Source of the DNA: Candidatus Eiseniibacteriota bacterium
Lineage (GTDB): Bacteria; Arandabacterota; Arandabacteria; Arandabacterales; Arandabacteraceae
Length of the DNA: 9,314 bases
Direction of reading: 5' to 3'
NCBI GenBank assembly: GCA_030622265.1
Contig: JAUXGG010000039.1
Span: forward strand, 1-9,314
A program made the translations under genes and the position numbers. Every line of letters starts with the position of its first letter. Within the stretch, counting starts at the first letter, position 1. Shown piece by piece: positions 1 to 6,037 of this stretch. The notes below the pieces were generated by a model, which worked only from the letters and a program-made list of their open reading frames with translations, searched no databases and was not told where the DNA came from.

Positions 1-1032
1 AGCCGGGTCTCCATAAAGCACTGAGCCGTCCCTGTCCGGAGGATTCGCGCCGGGTGTGGAGTTCTCGATGTCGAAGAGAAGATTCTGATTGCCGAGGAAG
101 AAAGCCTCCGGCCATGTGTAATGAGCCTGGAGTGCGAAGAAGGCCTTGGTGGCACCGTGCTGATAACTGTCGGGACCCTCGGTGATCACATACCCCGTGT
201 AAAGGTATGCGCCTCCGGTATGTATCCAGCAAGGCGCCATCGAGCTCTTAGTCATTATCTTGCCGATGAGGCAGTTCCCGAGACCGAAGTATATCTTGGG
301 ATTTACCGAGTTGATGTTTATGTTGTCTCCCGTATGAGGATCACCATAGACCTGCCCGGCCAGCGACCTGAAGAAGCCCTCCTGGCCGGCATCGGGATAA
401 TGAAGCTGCCAGTCATCACTGCTCGCGTGACCGCTTGTTATGAACATATCGATGCTGTCCGCGTTTACGCAGGATACCAGCCATTCGGTGCGATCCGTGG
501 GGCCATCCCACCTCTCCTCAACGGTGCCGTCCAGGTGCTTGACCTTGTAGTAATTGTAGGTCCCCTCGCTGGTAGCCGTAGCCTGAGGATAATGGGTCAG
601 GTCACAGCTCATTGTGCCCCCGAGAACGGTCTTCACCCTGAAGGTCCTGTCCCCGCTCACAAGCCTCACGGCATCTTCCGAGTCGTATCCCGTGACGATT
701 CCCCAGACGGCATCACCATAGATATCATCATCGATATCTCTGGTTAGCTGCCACACGTCGGCCACAAACGATGACGTCACCTCAAAACACCTCATCACAA
801 AGCAAACGTAATGCGGCGAGTACGCCGAAAGGTCCGCCTGCACCTCCCACACGCTCGAATTGTAGGTGAATACGTCGGCATCATACTTGGCCACCAGGGT
901 ATCCACGACTTCAGCCCAATTGAGCTTCACCAGGATTGAATCTCTGATTACAACAGCATACGGTTCCGCGCTGGCACCAGCGGCTGTCGCCAGAATCAGC
1001 AGCAATGCTACCCCCAGGGTAACGTTTCTCAT
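1..1032 (-). CDS. Secreted C25-type (gingipain-like) cysteine protease, N-terminal part, cut by the left window edge
   Basis: Reading leftwards from ATG 1032-1030, an open frame of 344 codons runs without a stop to the window edge. Residues 1-22 form a signal peptide (short basic start, hydrophobic core, small residues ending in AGASA). The body looks like the catalytic domain of clan CD, caspase-fold peptidases of family C25. A segment with YGDAVWGIVTGYDSEDA lies at about 105-121. A hydrophobic strand ending in FITSGHAS carries the probable catalytic His202. A second strand, YFGLGNCLIG, carries the probable catalytic Cys254. The visible end is VLYGDPA, which resembles the GDP motif that closes this domain. 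GGAGGT at 1044-1039, six bases before the ATG, fixes the start. Family members are exported and cleave proteins outside the cell, often as type IX secretion cargo with a C-terminal sorting domain; that part would lie outside this window. Family assignment is fairly strong; the substrate is unknown. Confidence 0.75.
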   Translation of the reverse strand, partial: MRNVTLGVALLLILATAAGASAEPYAVVIRDSILVKLNWAEVVDTLVAKYDADVFTYNSSVWEVQADLSAYSPHYVCFVMRCFEVTSSFVADVWQLTRDIDDDIYGDAVWGIVTGYDSEDAVRLVSGDRTFRVKTVLGGTMSCDLTHYPQATATSEGTYNYYKVKHLDGTVEERWDGPTDRTEWLVSCVNADSIDMFITSGHASSDDWQLHYPDAGQEGFFRSLAGQVYGDPHTGDNININSVNPKIYFGLGNCLIGKIMTKSSMAPCWIHTGGAYLYTGYVITEGPDSYQHGATKAFFALQAHYTWPEAFFLGNQNLLFDIENSTPGANPPDRDGSVLYGDPA

Positions 1033-1044
1033 ATCAGTACCTCC

Positions 1045-1668
1045 GTGGCCGAAATCCGGACCTGTGTCCACCGGTTTTGTACATAGGTGCGTGAGATCTC
1101 CATCCTGTCCCACACCTTGGCGCTCACACCCGGGCCCATTATACCATAACATGGGCCGTTTTAGAAGGAGATTGAGAGGGTCAGTGTTAACCGCTCCAGG
1201 GTCTCAATCGATTACACCCTCGATATTGCCAGGAAAGAGGCGCAGACCCTCACACGAGAAGTTCTACCTTTAACATTTAAGTGGCTACTCTAACCCGATC
1301 AAGCAAGAAAGCTGTCGAGTCACTTGCCATTCTGACAAAACAGATTGCCAGAGCATATGTAGGTTGTCACTTTCACTCTCCTTAATCACCGTCGAAGTGC
1401 AGCGTGGACGTACCCCTCCGACCCTACTTCTTGCTGAAGGCGGACACTCCGGAGTGCGGAAGTAGGAATCATTCTGTATTTGCTCCCTATCACCAGATCC
1501 CTTATCATCCTGCACCGCCTCCACTACATGACCAGGCTGTACCACCTTTCCAGCACTCTCAGCCAGCCTTTGAAGAACCTCCCGGGCTCTATCCCCGAAG
1601 GCACCCGACCTAACCACCCCAAGGGGTCATAATGTCTCCACCTATTTCCTATATAACGAATAAAGCAC
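1045..1668. other. Gene-poor stretch, no recognised product
   Basis: Apart from the promoter at 1138-1166 I find no gene here that I can support. The minus strand holds overlapping open frames, one of 110 codons at 1617-1285 and one of 78 codons at 1760-1524. The latter ends in a stop and is followed by further open sequence, as a decayed gene might look. Neither has a Shine-Dalgarno sequence or a motif I recognise, and the second runs into the promoter of the next gene. Near the right end, ACCCC-AA-GGGGT (1616-1627) is a short inverted repeat about 40 bp upstream of the next promoter. Confidence 0.4.
1138..1166 (-). promoter_or_regulatory. Predicted promoter of the C25-type protease gene
   Basis: On the minus strand a perfect TATAAT (1143-1138) is preceded directly by TGG, an extended -10 element. 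After a 17-bp spacer lies a weak -35, TTCTAA (1166-1161). The resulting leader before the protease ATG would be about 100 nt. Seven-base inverted arms (1133-1139 and 1151-1157, GGCCCAT/ATGGGCC) bracket the -10. Confidence 0.45.
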
Positions 1669-1697
1669 TTGACATTTCGCCAAAGATCTGCTAGAAT
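1669..1697 (+). promoter_or_regulatory. Near-consensus sigma-70 promoter of the ASH-domain gene
   Basis: A perfect -35 TTGACA (1669-1674) is followed by exactly 17 bp and a -10 TAGAAT (1692-1697). The -10 is preceded by TGC, an extended -10. The bases just upstream (1641-1668) are AT-rich, like an UP element. This is the strongest promoter visible in the window, and it implies high basal expression of the small gene that starts at 1795. Confidence 0.75.
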
Positions 1698-1794
1698 GGT
1701 TTCGTAGTAGGAGTGGAGGGAGCCACCAATCTCTGTGAACGCCGGATGGATCTGCGTCATCGGAGCTGAACTTGGAGGAGGGAAGAAAGGTTTT

Positions 1795-2223
1795 ATGCGG
1801 TATCAGGTAGTTTACGTGGTAATTCTCATCGTTGCGCTCTCCGCGTCTTTGGCATATGGGCAGCTGGCGCCGAGGTGCCAGGTGACGCCGACTGCCTTGG
1901 ATTTTGGGACGGTGACGGTTGGCAGTCATGAGGACGCGACATTCACGATAGAGAACATAGGTACTGGGCAGCTTAGGGGCAGTGTGGGTGAGACCTGCGA
2001 TCATTATAGCATAGTCTCTGGTGGGGGTTCATACAGCCTTGGTGCCGGCGAGTCGGTTACTGTGACAGTGCGCTTTGAGCCGACAAGCAATGGAACTCAT
2101 GTTTGCACGGTGGCGACAGGGTCTTCTGCTTGCGGCGACGTGAATCTCACAGGTGTGGGGGCAGAACTGCTCGCTAACGAGGCTGCTGCCTGGGGGTGGA
2201 TCAAGACCCTGTTCGGAGACTGA
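1795..2223 (+). CDS. Small secreted single-domain ASH/Ig-like protein
   Basis: 142 residues. Residues 1-22 are a signal peptide (MRYQ start, hydrophobic VVYVVILIVAL core, cleavage after AYG). The rest is one immunoglobulin-like repeat of the ASH / choice-of-anchor-D type: PTALDFGTVTVGS at about 32-44, a middle strand FTIENIGTG, then SVTVTVRFEPTSNGTHVCTV and a closing LTGVGAE. Several cysteines (CQV, ETC, HVC, SAC) could form disulfides outside the cytoplasm. Such repeats usually occur in strings inside large cell-surface proteins; here one stands alone, followed by a short tail AAAWGWIKTLFGD. The frame could open earlier at 1735, but 1795 is preferred: it begins the signal peptide and has AGAAAGG and GGAGGAGG upstream. 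The function is unknown; a periplasmic or surface adaptor is a guess. Confidence 0.75.
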   Translation: MRYQVVYVVILIVALSASLAYGQLAPRCQVTPTALDFGTVTVGSHEDATFTIENIGTGQLRGSVGETCDHYSIVSGGGSYSLGAGESVTVTVRFEPTSNGTHVCTVATGSSACGDVNLTGVGAELLANEAAAWGWIKTLFGD

Positions 2224-2356
2224 CGCACCAAGGTCTGCGACACGCGGGATCAACGATATTCTATACCTGCGGTGAGAAGTGCTTCCTTTCGGCAGAGTGG
2301 CTTTACAGTTTCTTCGCGAGGTGTCTTTGCTTCGTTTGACGTATGTGGACCGCCGG

Positions 2357-2620
2357 TGACCTGCCGCCGATAGTGACATCGCCTCGCTATACAGTTTTTC
2401 AAGCACCGCAGGCACCCGAAGAGCCCCGATCAGCGCCTTCGTCACCAGCCAGGACCACGCCTCCGGTGCCGGCGGGGCGGTACCCCAGAGCACTGTGTGG
2501 CCTGACCGCGCTGTGCTCCCTAAGGCGCTGCTCCGGAAGCTCCTGCGCCTCCGACAACGTGTCGAAGATCTCCCCGTGGAAGCTCTCCACATATATTGAA
2601 GTGGCTCCCCGGGCTGCCAT
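2357..2620 (-). mobile_element. IS3-family orfB (integrase) C-terminal remnant, copy A
   Basis: Minus-strand reading shows the end of an IS3-family DDE integrase: YVESFHGE (about 2593-2570), then IFDTLSEAQ and VRPHSALGYRP. Two defects are visible. Residues normally found between FHG and EIFDTL in this family are missing, an in-frame deletion. A four-C run at 2477-2474 appears to carry one extra base: the C-terminal part PPAPEAWSWL...VLEKLYSEA continues in the next frame. The element's right end is recognisable as TGACCTGCCGCC (2357-2368, plus strand), matching the ends of copies B and C at the same distance from the conserved 3' coding end. I could not find its left end; 2621-2793 holds nothing I can assign. 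Confidence 0.7.
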
Positions 2621-2793
2621 TTGAGACCGCAGTTCTGTGGGATAGTCTTCTCCTTAAGACCAAGCAATCTAGTGGGGAGCAGCCGAGGACCGTTGCGCCC
2701 ACGCTGCCGCTTAAGCAAACCTCGGAGCCTAACAGCCAGTCGGAAGCGAAATGAATCGTAATACCCCTCAATTGTGTGGTGTAAGCACTCATT

Positions 2794-2976
2794 ATGAAGA
2801 TCTTGTCCGAGGCTCTCTCTTCGGGGGCGCGAGCCGAGATACCAAGGTTTACCTTCGACGGCTCTGAAAGAGAACTTCATGTACGAGAGCTGCAAAGGCG
2901 TTCCGGATTTTCGGTTCGCACTGTGCGCGAAGAACTCGACCTTATCCAGAGGCGAAGAGACGACAACAGAGTATAG
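2794..2976 (+). pseudogene. Truncated winged-helix transcriptional regulator
   Basis: 60 codons. The protein resembles the N-terminal winged-helix domain of a regulator family, often fused to or paired with a nucleotidyltransferase, whose members read LS(S)R-RAE-FRLLF, then HVREL-RR-G, then a recognition helix, and end in RRRDGNRVYYRAN. Here these appear as LSEALSSGARAEI, LHVRELQRRSGF, SVRTVREELD and RRRDDNRV. Two defects point to a broken gene. About eight residues expected between the recognition helix and the wing (usually KLERLDL-like) are missing, and the frame stops at TAG right after NRV. The IS3 derivative of copy B begins two bases later. No Shine-Dalgarno sequence precedes the ATG. 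Family recognition is moderate; the original target is unknown. Confidence 0.5.
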
Positions 2977-2977
2977 T

Positions 2978-3334
2978 TCGCCTGCCCCCCCCGAAACGAG
3001 ATCAGCATCTGACTCGGGGTCTTGTTAGAATTCTAGTTTGGAGAGGGGATATTTCTGTCGGCAAGCGAATAACCGTTGAGGGGACGTGCCGGAACCTCGG
3101 GGTTTCCGAGCACACGTACTACCGTTGGAAGAAAGAATACGAACGGCTTAACAAGTTGGTGGCAGATCTATCGTTGGATAATGCGATCAGGCCCCATAGC
3201 GCGCCGGGGTACCGACCGCCGGCCGCGGAGATGTGGGCATGGCCGGCGATGAACGCAAGAATCGGGGCTCTTCAGATAACTCCGGTGCTTGAAAAACTAT
3301 AGAGCTAAGTTGTGCCGTCACAGGGGGCGGGTCA
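2978..3334 (+). mobile_element. Internally deleted IS3-family derivative with both ends, copy B
   Basis: The 357-bp element has imperfect terminal repeats: left TCGCCTGCCCCC (2978-2989) and right GGGGGCGGGTCA (3323-3334), which match at 9 of 12 positions. Its left 80 bp align with copy C on the minus strand (shared GAAACGAGA, TAGAATTCT and GAGAGGGG-ATTTCT-like segments). Inside lies one fused frame from about 3057 to the TAG at 3301-3303. The orfA start region follows (VGKRITVE, with GTC where copy C has ATG), then CRNLGVSEHTYYRWKKEY and NKLVADLSLDNAI. This joins directly to the orfB tail RPHSAPGYRPP at about 3188/3189. The catalytic core of the integrase is absent, so the copy cannot move itself. 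No target-site duplication is evident. Confidence 0.75.
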
Positions 3335-3368
3335 GGGTGGGAATGCGTGATGCGTCAGAAGTATAAGT

Positions 3369-3737
3369 TCAACTTCCGTGTTCCGCGGTCATCCACGTAT
3401 CAAGCTGTTCTATGGTTTTCTCAGCAACCTTACGTTCCTTGTGAAAGTAGCGTTTCATCCGTCCAATGAGTTCCTTTTGTTTCTTTGTGTTACCCGAATA
3501 ATACTGGTGTTCTAGGAAACCTTTTATCCAAGCCAGGTTGGATTCAACTTCCTGCGGTATTCTCTCTCCGTCATGACGAATCGCATCCTCTGCGCACACA
3601 TCGTGGCAAACCCCGCATCGTATGCACCTAGCGTCGTCTATGAATGCGATTCCCTCACTCATCGATATGGCATCGGCACAACACTCTTCAACACACACAC
3701 CGCAGCCCACACACATCTTGTCTTTTACCCAAGGCAT
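3369..3737 (-). CDS. Two-cluster [4Fe-4S] ferredoxin with a helical tail
   Basis: 122 residues. Two classic cluster motifs bind [4Fe-4S] centres. The first has Cys9, 12, 15 and 19 and the second Cys38, 41, 44 and 48 (both CxxCxxCxxxC); an additional Cys20 follows the first motif. The remaining residues, about 55-122, are charged and predicted helical (for example AWIKGFLEHQYY and KELIGRMKRYFHKERK). This tail recurs in a family of small soluble ferredoxin-like electron carriers. The frame extends upstream to 3827, but ATG 3737-3735 is preferred because the cluster domain begins there and AAGGAG (3753-3748) lies 10 bases upstream. The redox partner is not shown by its neighbours: pdxB lies 505 bp upstream on the same strand and an IS derivative follows downstream. 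Confidence 0.88.
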   Translation of the reverse strand: MPWVKDKMCVGCGVCVEECCADAISMSEGIAFIDDARCIRCGVCHDVCAEDAIRHDGERIPQEVESNLAWIKGFLEHQYYSGNTKKQKELIGRMKRYFHKERKVAEKTIEQLDTWMTAEHGS

Positions 3738-3772
3738 GTTTAATACGCTCCTTCGGCAGAGGGTTATGGAAG

Positions 3773-3810
3773 CGCCCGGGTGTCCGGTGGCACCCAAAAA
3801 ACCACCGGGC
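3773..3810 (-). promoter_or_regulatory. Possible stem-loop in the ferredoxin leader
   Basis: Seven-base arms CCGGTGG (3784-3790) and CCACCGG (3802-3808) can pair around an 11-base loop. GCCCGG (3774-3779) can instead pair with CCGGGC (3805-3810), so two exclusive structures are possible about 40-70 nt before the ferredoxin start. There is no matching sequence known to me. Confidence 0.3.
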
Positions 3811-3959
3811 CTAACCGCAATAAGCACCGTGGACTATTCTGTTGTCCTTGGTTGGCCTCTTTCTTGGTCTTCAATCTCGGCTACCGGTCGAGCGCCGCAG
3901 GACTCTTGGTTCGGTTTCGCCATGATATGACATCACATGTAGCGTTCCCCAACTGTTCT

Positions 3960-3988
3960 ATTCTACCGGGAGAGCACCCCCAGCGCAA
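3960..3988 (-). promoter_or_regulatory. Candidate promoter for the ferredoxin gene
   Basis: On the minus strand, TTGCGC (3988-3983) is followed by 17 bp and TAGAAT (3965-3960). It would give a leader of about 220 nt. The -35 is weak, so this is only a candidate. Confidence 0.35.
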
Positions 3989-4049
3989 CTGAATCGGAAG
4001 GCCCACCCATATCTGGTACCCATCGAGCAAATCGAATTAAGACGGTCAA

Positions 4050-4223
4050 CTATGTCCTTTGCTTGCGAGGCAGGCTCCTGAGGAAGTACTTATTGTTCTT
4101 GTATTCTGTGACCGTGAGTTTTCCCTCACTGACGAGCGCATTCACCGGGGTCCAGTCGCTACCGGCCCGGGGAAGTAAGCCGGGCAGCAGCTACATCATT
4201 TTGTCTATCATTCTGCCGGCCAT
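4050..4223 (-). pseudogene. Possible small gene broken by an in-frame TAG
   Basis: From ATG 4223-4221 a 57-codon frame runs to a stop at 4052-4050, interrupted only by a TAG at 4193-4191 (codon 11). It would read MAGRMIDKMM, stop, then a segment containing DWTPVNALVSEGKLTV and EYKNNKYFLRSLP. The second half resembles the pattern W--V--LI-EGKL--VEYKG-KFY-R that ends some small winged-helix-like proteins. It begins 19 bases after the pdxB stop on the same strand, so it could have been the next gene of that operon. I do not recognise a named family and cannot exclude chance. The rest of 3738-4242 holds only the ferredoxin leader elements. Confidence 0.25.
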
Positions 4224-4242
4224 CTCTTCTCAAGATCTTGCT

Positions 4243-5391
4243 CTATCTCAGGTGAAATCCCAGTCTGGCCAGATCTTGCCGGGCGGAATCGGGAAGCATC
4301 ACACCGTCATCCACACAGGTATCAACAGAAAAGTGGTTGAATTCCAAACGTCGGGGATAATTCTCTCTCAGCCGGGTGAAATACGCTCCTCGCTCTTCAG
4401 CACGCAGACCGGCAAGTTCGCACATATGGGCGACATCCCGCCCAATCGGATATGCCTGTAGTATCGAATCGCTCAGTGGATCAGCGCGTGGCGATGAAAG
4501 GCTTAACTCACACATCGGTATCGTATCGAGATAGTCGGATGGTCTCCAGCGCGGTTCTCGCCCAAGAAAGTCACATACTGCGTCATAGACCATTCCGACA
4601 CCATTGACTTTCCCGTCACAGGAGTACCCTGCAATATGCGGCGTTCCACAATCGGTCATCGCCAGAAGGTCGGTATCAACTGACGGCTCATTCTCCCAGA
4701 CATCCAACACCAATCCGCCCAGTTTTCCTCTCATCTTCTTCAGGGTCAACTCATCGACGATCTTTCCGCGGCTGGTATTGAACAGAAGAGCACCGGTTTT
4801 GATCCTCCTCAAGAATGTCTCATCGACCATCCGCAGTGTCGCATCAGGCCCTTCATGTATCAAGGGCACGTGGATTGTAACAATATCGGCGTCCGGGAGC
4901 AGTATATCCAATGGGACAAAGTCGCCGGGATCTTCCTTGCGCGCACGAGGTGGATCATTACACAGGCACTGCATTCCCAGAACACGTGCCATGTGAAGCA
5001 CGCGCTTGCCTATATTCCCCACACCGATAATCCCTAGGACTTTGCTTTTCAAATCGAAAGAGTATTTGTGACTGCAATAGACCAGTGCCGCACAGACATA
5101 TTCGGCAACAGATTGTGCATTCGACGCCGGTGCATACGCGAATCCGATCTGACGGGTATCAAGGTACTCTCTGTCGATGTGATCGGTCCCGATAGTCGAC
5201 GTGGCGACGAACCGCACTGATGAACCGGACAAAAGGGCTTCGTTAATCTTTGTGACAGACCGCACCAACAAGATATCCGCATCGCGGACAAGCCCCGCGG
5301 TGATCCTTCTTCCCGCGACCACTTCCACCGTGCCCAGGTGTGAAAACACCTCTTTAACCAGCGGAATGTCCCGGTCGGCTATGATCTTCAT
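4243..5391 (-). CDS. pdxB: Erythronate-4-phosphate dehydrogenase
   Basis: 382 residues, close to the usual 375-385. PdxB oxidises 4-phosphoerythronate to 2-oxo-3-hydroxy-4-phosphobutanoate, an early step of DXP-dependent pyridoxal phosphate synthesis. The start MKIIADRDIPLVKEVF and VRSVTK (43-48) are family signatures. The NAD-binding Rossmann loop is GVGNIG (123-128). The D-2-hydroxyacid dehydrogenase triad is present as Arg208 (NTSRG), Glu235 (DVWENEP) and His252 (TPHIAGY). The C-terminal third has the PdxB dimerisation-type ending with LRENYPRRLE at about 341-350. ATG 5391 is chosen over an upstream TTG at 5424 because the family begins at MKI. No good Shine-Dalgarno sequence is visible. 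It is transcribed away from the thioredoxin gene across 228 bp; an AT-rich run near 5430-5460 may hold its promoter, but I could not define one. Confidence 0.93.
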   Translation of the reverse strand: MKIIADRDIPLVKEVFSHLGTVEVVAGRRITAGLVRDADILLVRSVTKINEALLSGSSVRFVATSTIGTDHIDREYLDTRQIGFAYAPASNAQSVAEYVCAALVYCSHKYSFDLKSKVLGIIGVGNIGKRVLHMARVLGMQCLCNDPPRARKEDPGDFVPLDILLPDADIVTIHVPLIHEGPDATLRMVDETFLRRIKTGALLFNTSRGKIVDELTLKKMRGKLGGLVLDVWENEPSVDTDLLAMTDCGTPHIAGYSCDGKVNGVGMVYDAVCDFLGREPRWRPSDYLDTIPMCELSLSSPRADPLSDSILQAYPIGRDVAHMCELAGLRAEERGAYFTRLRENYPRRLEFNHFSVDTCVDDGVMLPDSARQDLARLGFHLR

Positions 5392-5538
5392 AGTCAATTC
5401 GAGTCCGTCTGCAATCCACGGCAATCCGTATATTTCACAACGATATAGATATTACACAACAGGCGGCGAAAAAGGAAGACGTTCGGATTTTCTCTCGCGG
5501 TAATAGGAATTCGCAAGATGACTTGGAGTTGCCCTCGT

Positions 5539-5567
5539 TTGACATAGTGACCGGAGTTTAATATCAT
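5539..5567 (+). promoter_or_regulatory. Promoter of the thioredoxin gene
   Basis: TTGACA (5539-5544), a 17-bp spacer and TATCAT (5562-5567) form a near-consensus sigma-70 promoter. It would give a leader of about 45 nt before the thioredoxin ATG. Confidence 0.7.
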
Positions 5568-5619
5568 GTGGGTAAATATGCCTGAGATTTTCAACGAAGG
5601 TTAATGTCCGGGAGGATAG

Positions 5620-5976
5620 ATGTTGGAAGGTCTTACCAAAGAAAGTTTTCTTGAGAAGGTATTCAATTTCGAAGAAAACAAGCAGTGGAAATTTGAGGGG
5701 GAGCTGCCCTGCATCATCGACTTTTACGCCGACTGGTGCGGCCCCTGCAAGATGGTGGAGCCGGTCCTGGAGGAACTTGCGGAAGAGTATGAGGGCAGAA
5801 TAAACATATACAGAATAGACACCGCCTCTGAACAGGAATTAGCGGCGGCTTTTGGTATCCGCAGCATTCCCAGCATACTTTTCGTCCCCAAGGATGGCAA
5901 GCCCCAGATGGCCGTGGGAGCTTTGCCCAAGGACGCCATCGAGGACACAATTAAATCTGTGCTGCACATAGAATAA
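5620..5976 (+). CDS. trxA: Thioredoxin
   Basis: 118 residues. This is a cytoplasmic dithiol reductant that passes electrons to target disulfides and is normally recharged by thioredoxin reductase. The active site is WCGPC with Cys40 and Cys43 inside FYADWCGPCKM. The cis-proline is Pro84 in RSIPSILFV, and GALPK follows near the C-terminus. There is no signal peptide. The extended N-terminus (about 30 residues before the first core strand, ending in KFEGELP) is the form common in Bacteroidota and relatives. An extra Cys31 lies just before the first strand. ATG 5620 is set by GGGAGG at 5610-5615, four bases away. The gene stands alone: pdxB diverges upstream and tenA converges downstream, with about 60 bp between stops and no clear terminator hairpin. 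Confidence 0.93.
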   Translation: MLEGLTKESFLEKVFNFEENKQWKFEGELPCIIDFYADWCGPCKMVEPVLEELAEEYEGRINIYRIDTASEQELAAAFGIRSIPSILFVPKDGKPQMAVGALPKDAIEDTIKSVLHIE

Positions 5977-6037
5977 CGGCAGGCTCGAGCGGTTTCAATA
6001 AGATTGATCCACCCCGGAGGTTCAGGCAGGATATCTA

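Noticed and set aside
121..747. A 208-codon plus-strand open frame
   Set aside because: It is antisense to the C25-type protease frame, which has a signal peptide, Shine-Dalgarno sequence and catalytic motifs; this one has none.
2029..2895. A 288-codon minus-strand open frame
   Set aside because: It crosses the antisense of the ASH gene, the frame-shifted IS copy A tail and unrelated sequence. Only the PPAPEAWSWL...YSEA part is real former coding sequence (IS3 orfB).
3835..3923. A 29-codon frame MAKPNQESCGARPVAEIEDQ... upstream of the ferredoxin on the same strand
   Set aside because: It has no Shine-Dalgarno sequence and no recognised similarity; probably part of the leader.
3960..4045. 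tRNA-like string GGGAGAGCACCC
   Set aside because: It resembles a D-loop by chance; no acceptor stem, anticodon arm or T-loop (GTTCGAATC) can be aligned at the right distances.
4164..4184. GCCCGG...CCGGGC stem near the end of the pdxB transcript, as a terminator
   Set aside because: The 6-bp stem is not followed by a T-run on either strand, so intrinsic termination is not supported.
4231..4240. Perfect palindrome CAAGATCTTG just after pdxB
   Set aside because: Too short to be significant alone and without loop or T-run; no matching copies near promoters were seen.
4063..4461. A 132-codon plus-strand open frame overlapping the pdxB 3' end
   Set aside because: Antisense to pdxB, with no recognisable domain and no ribosome-binding site.
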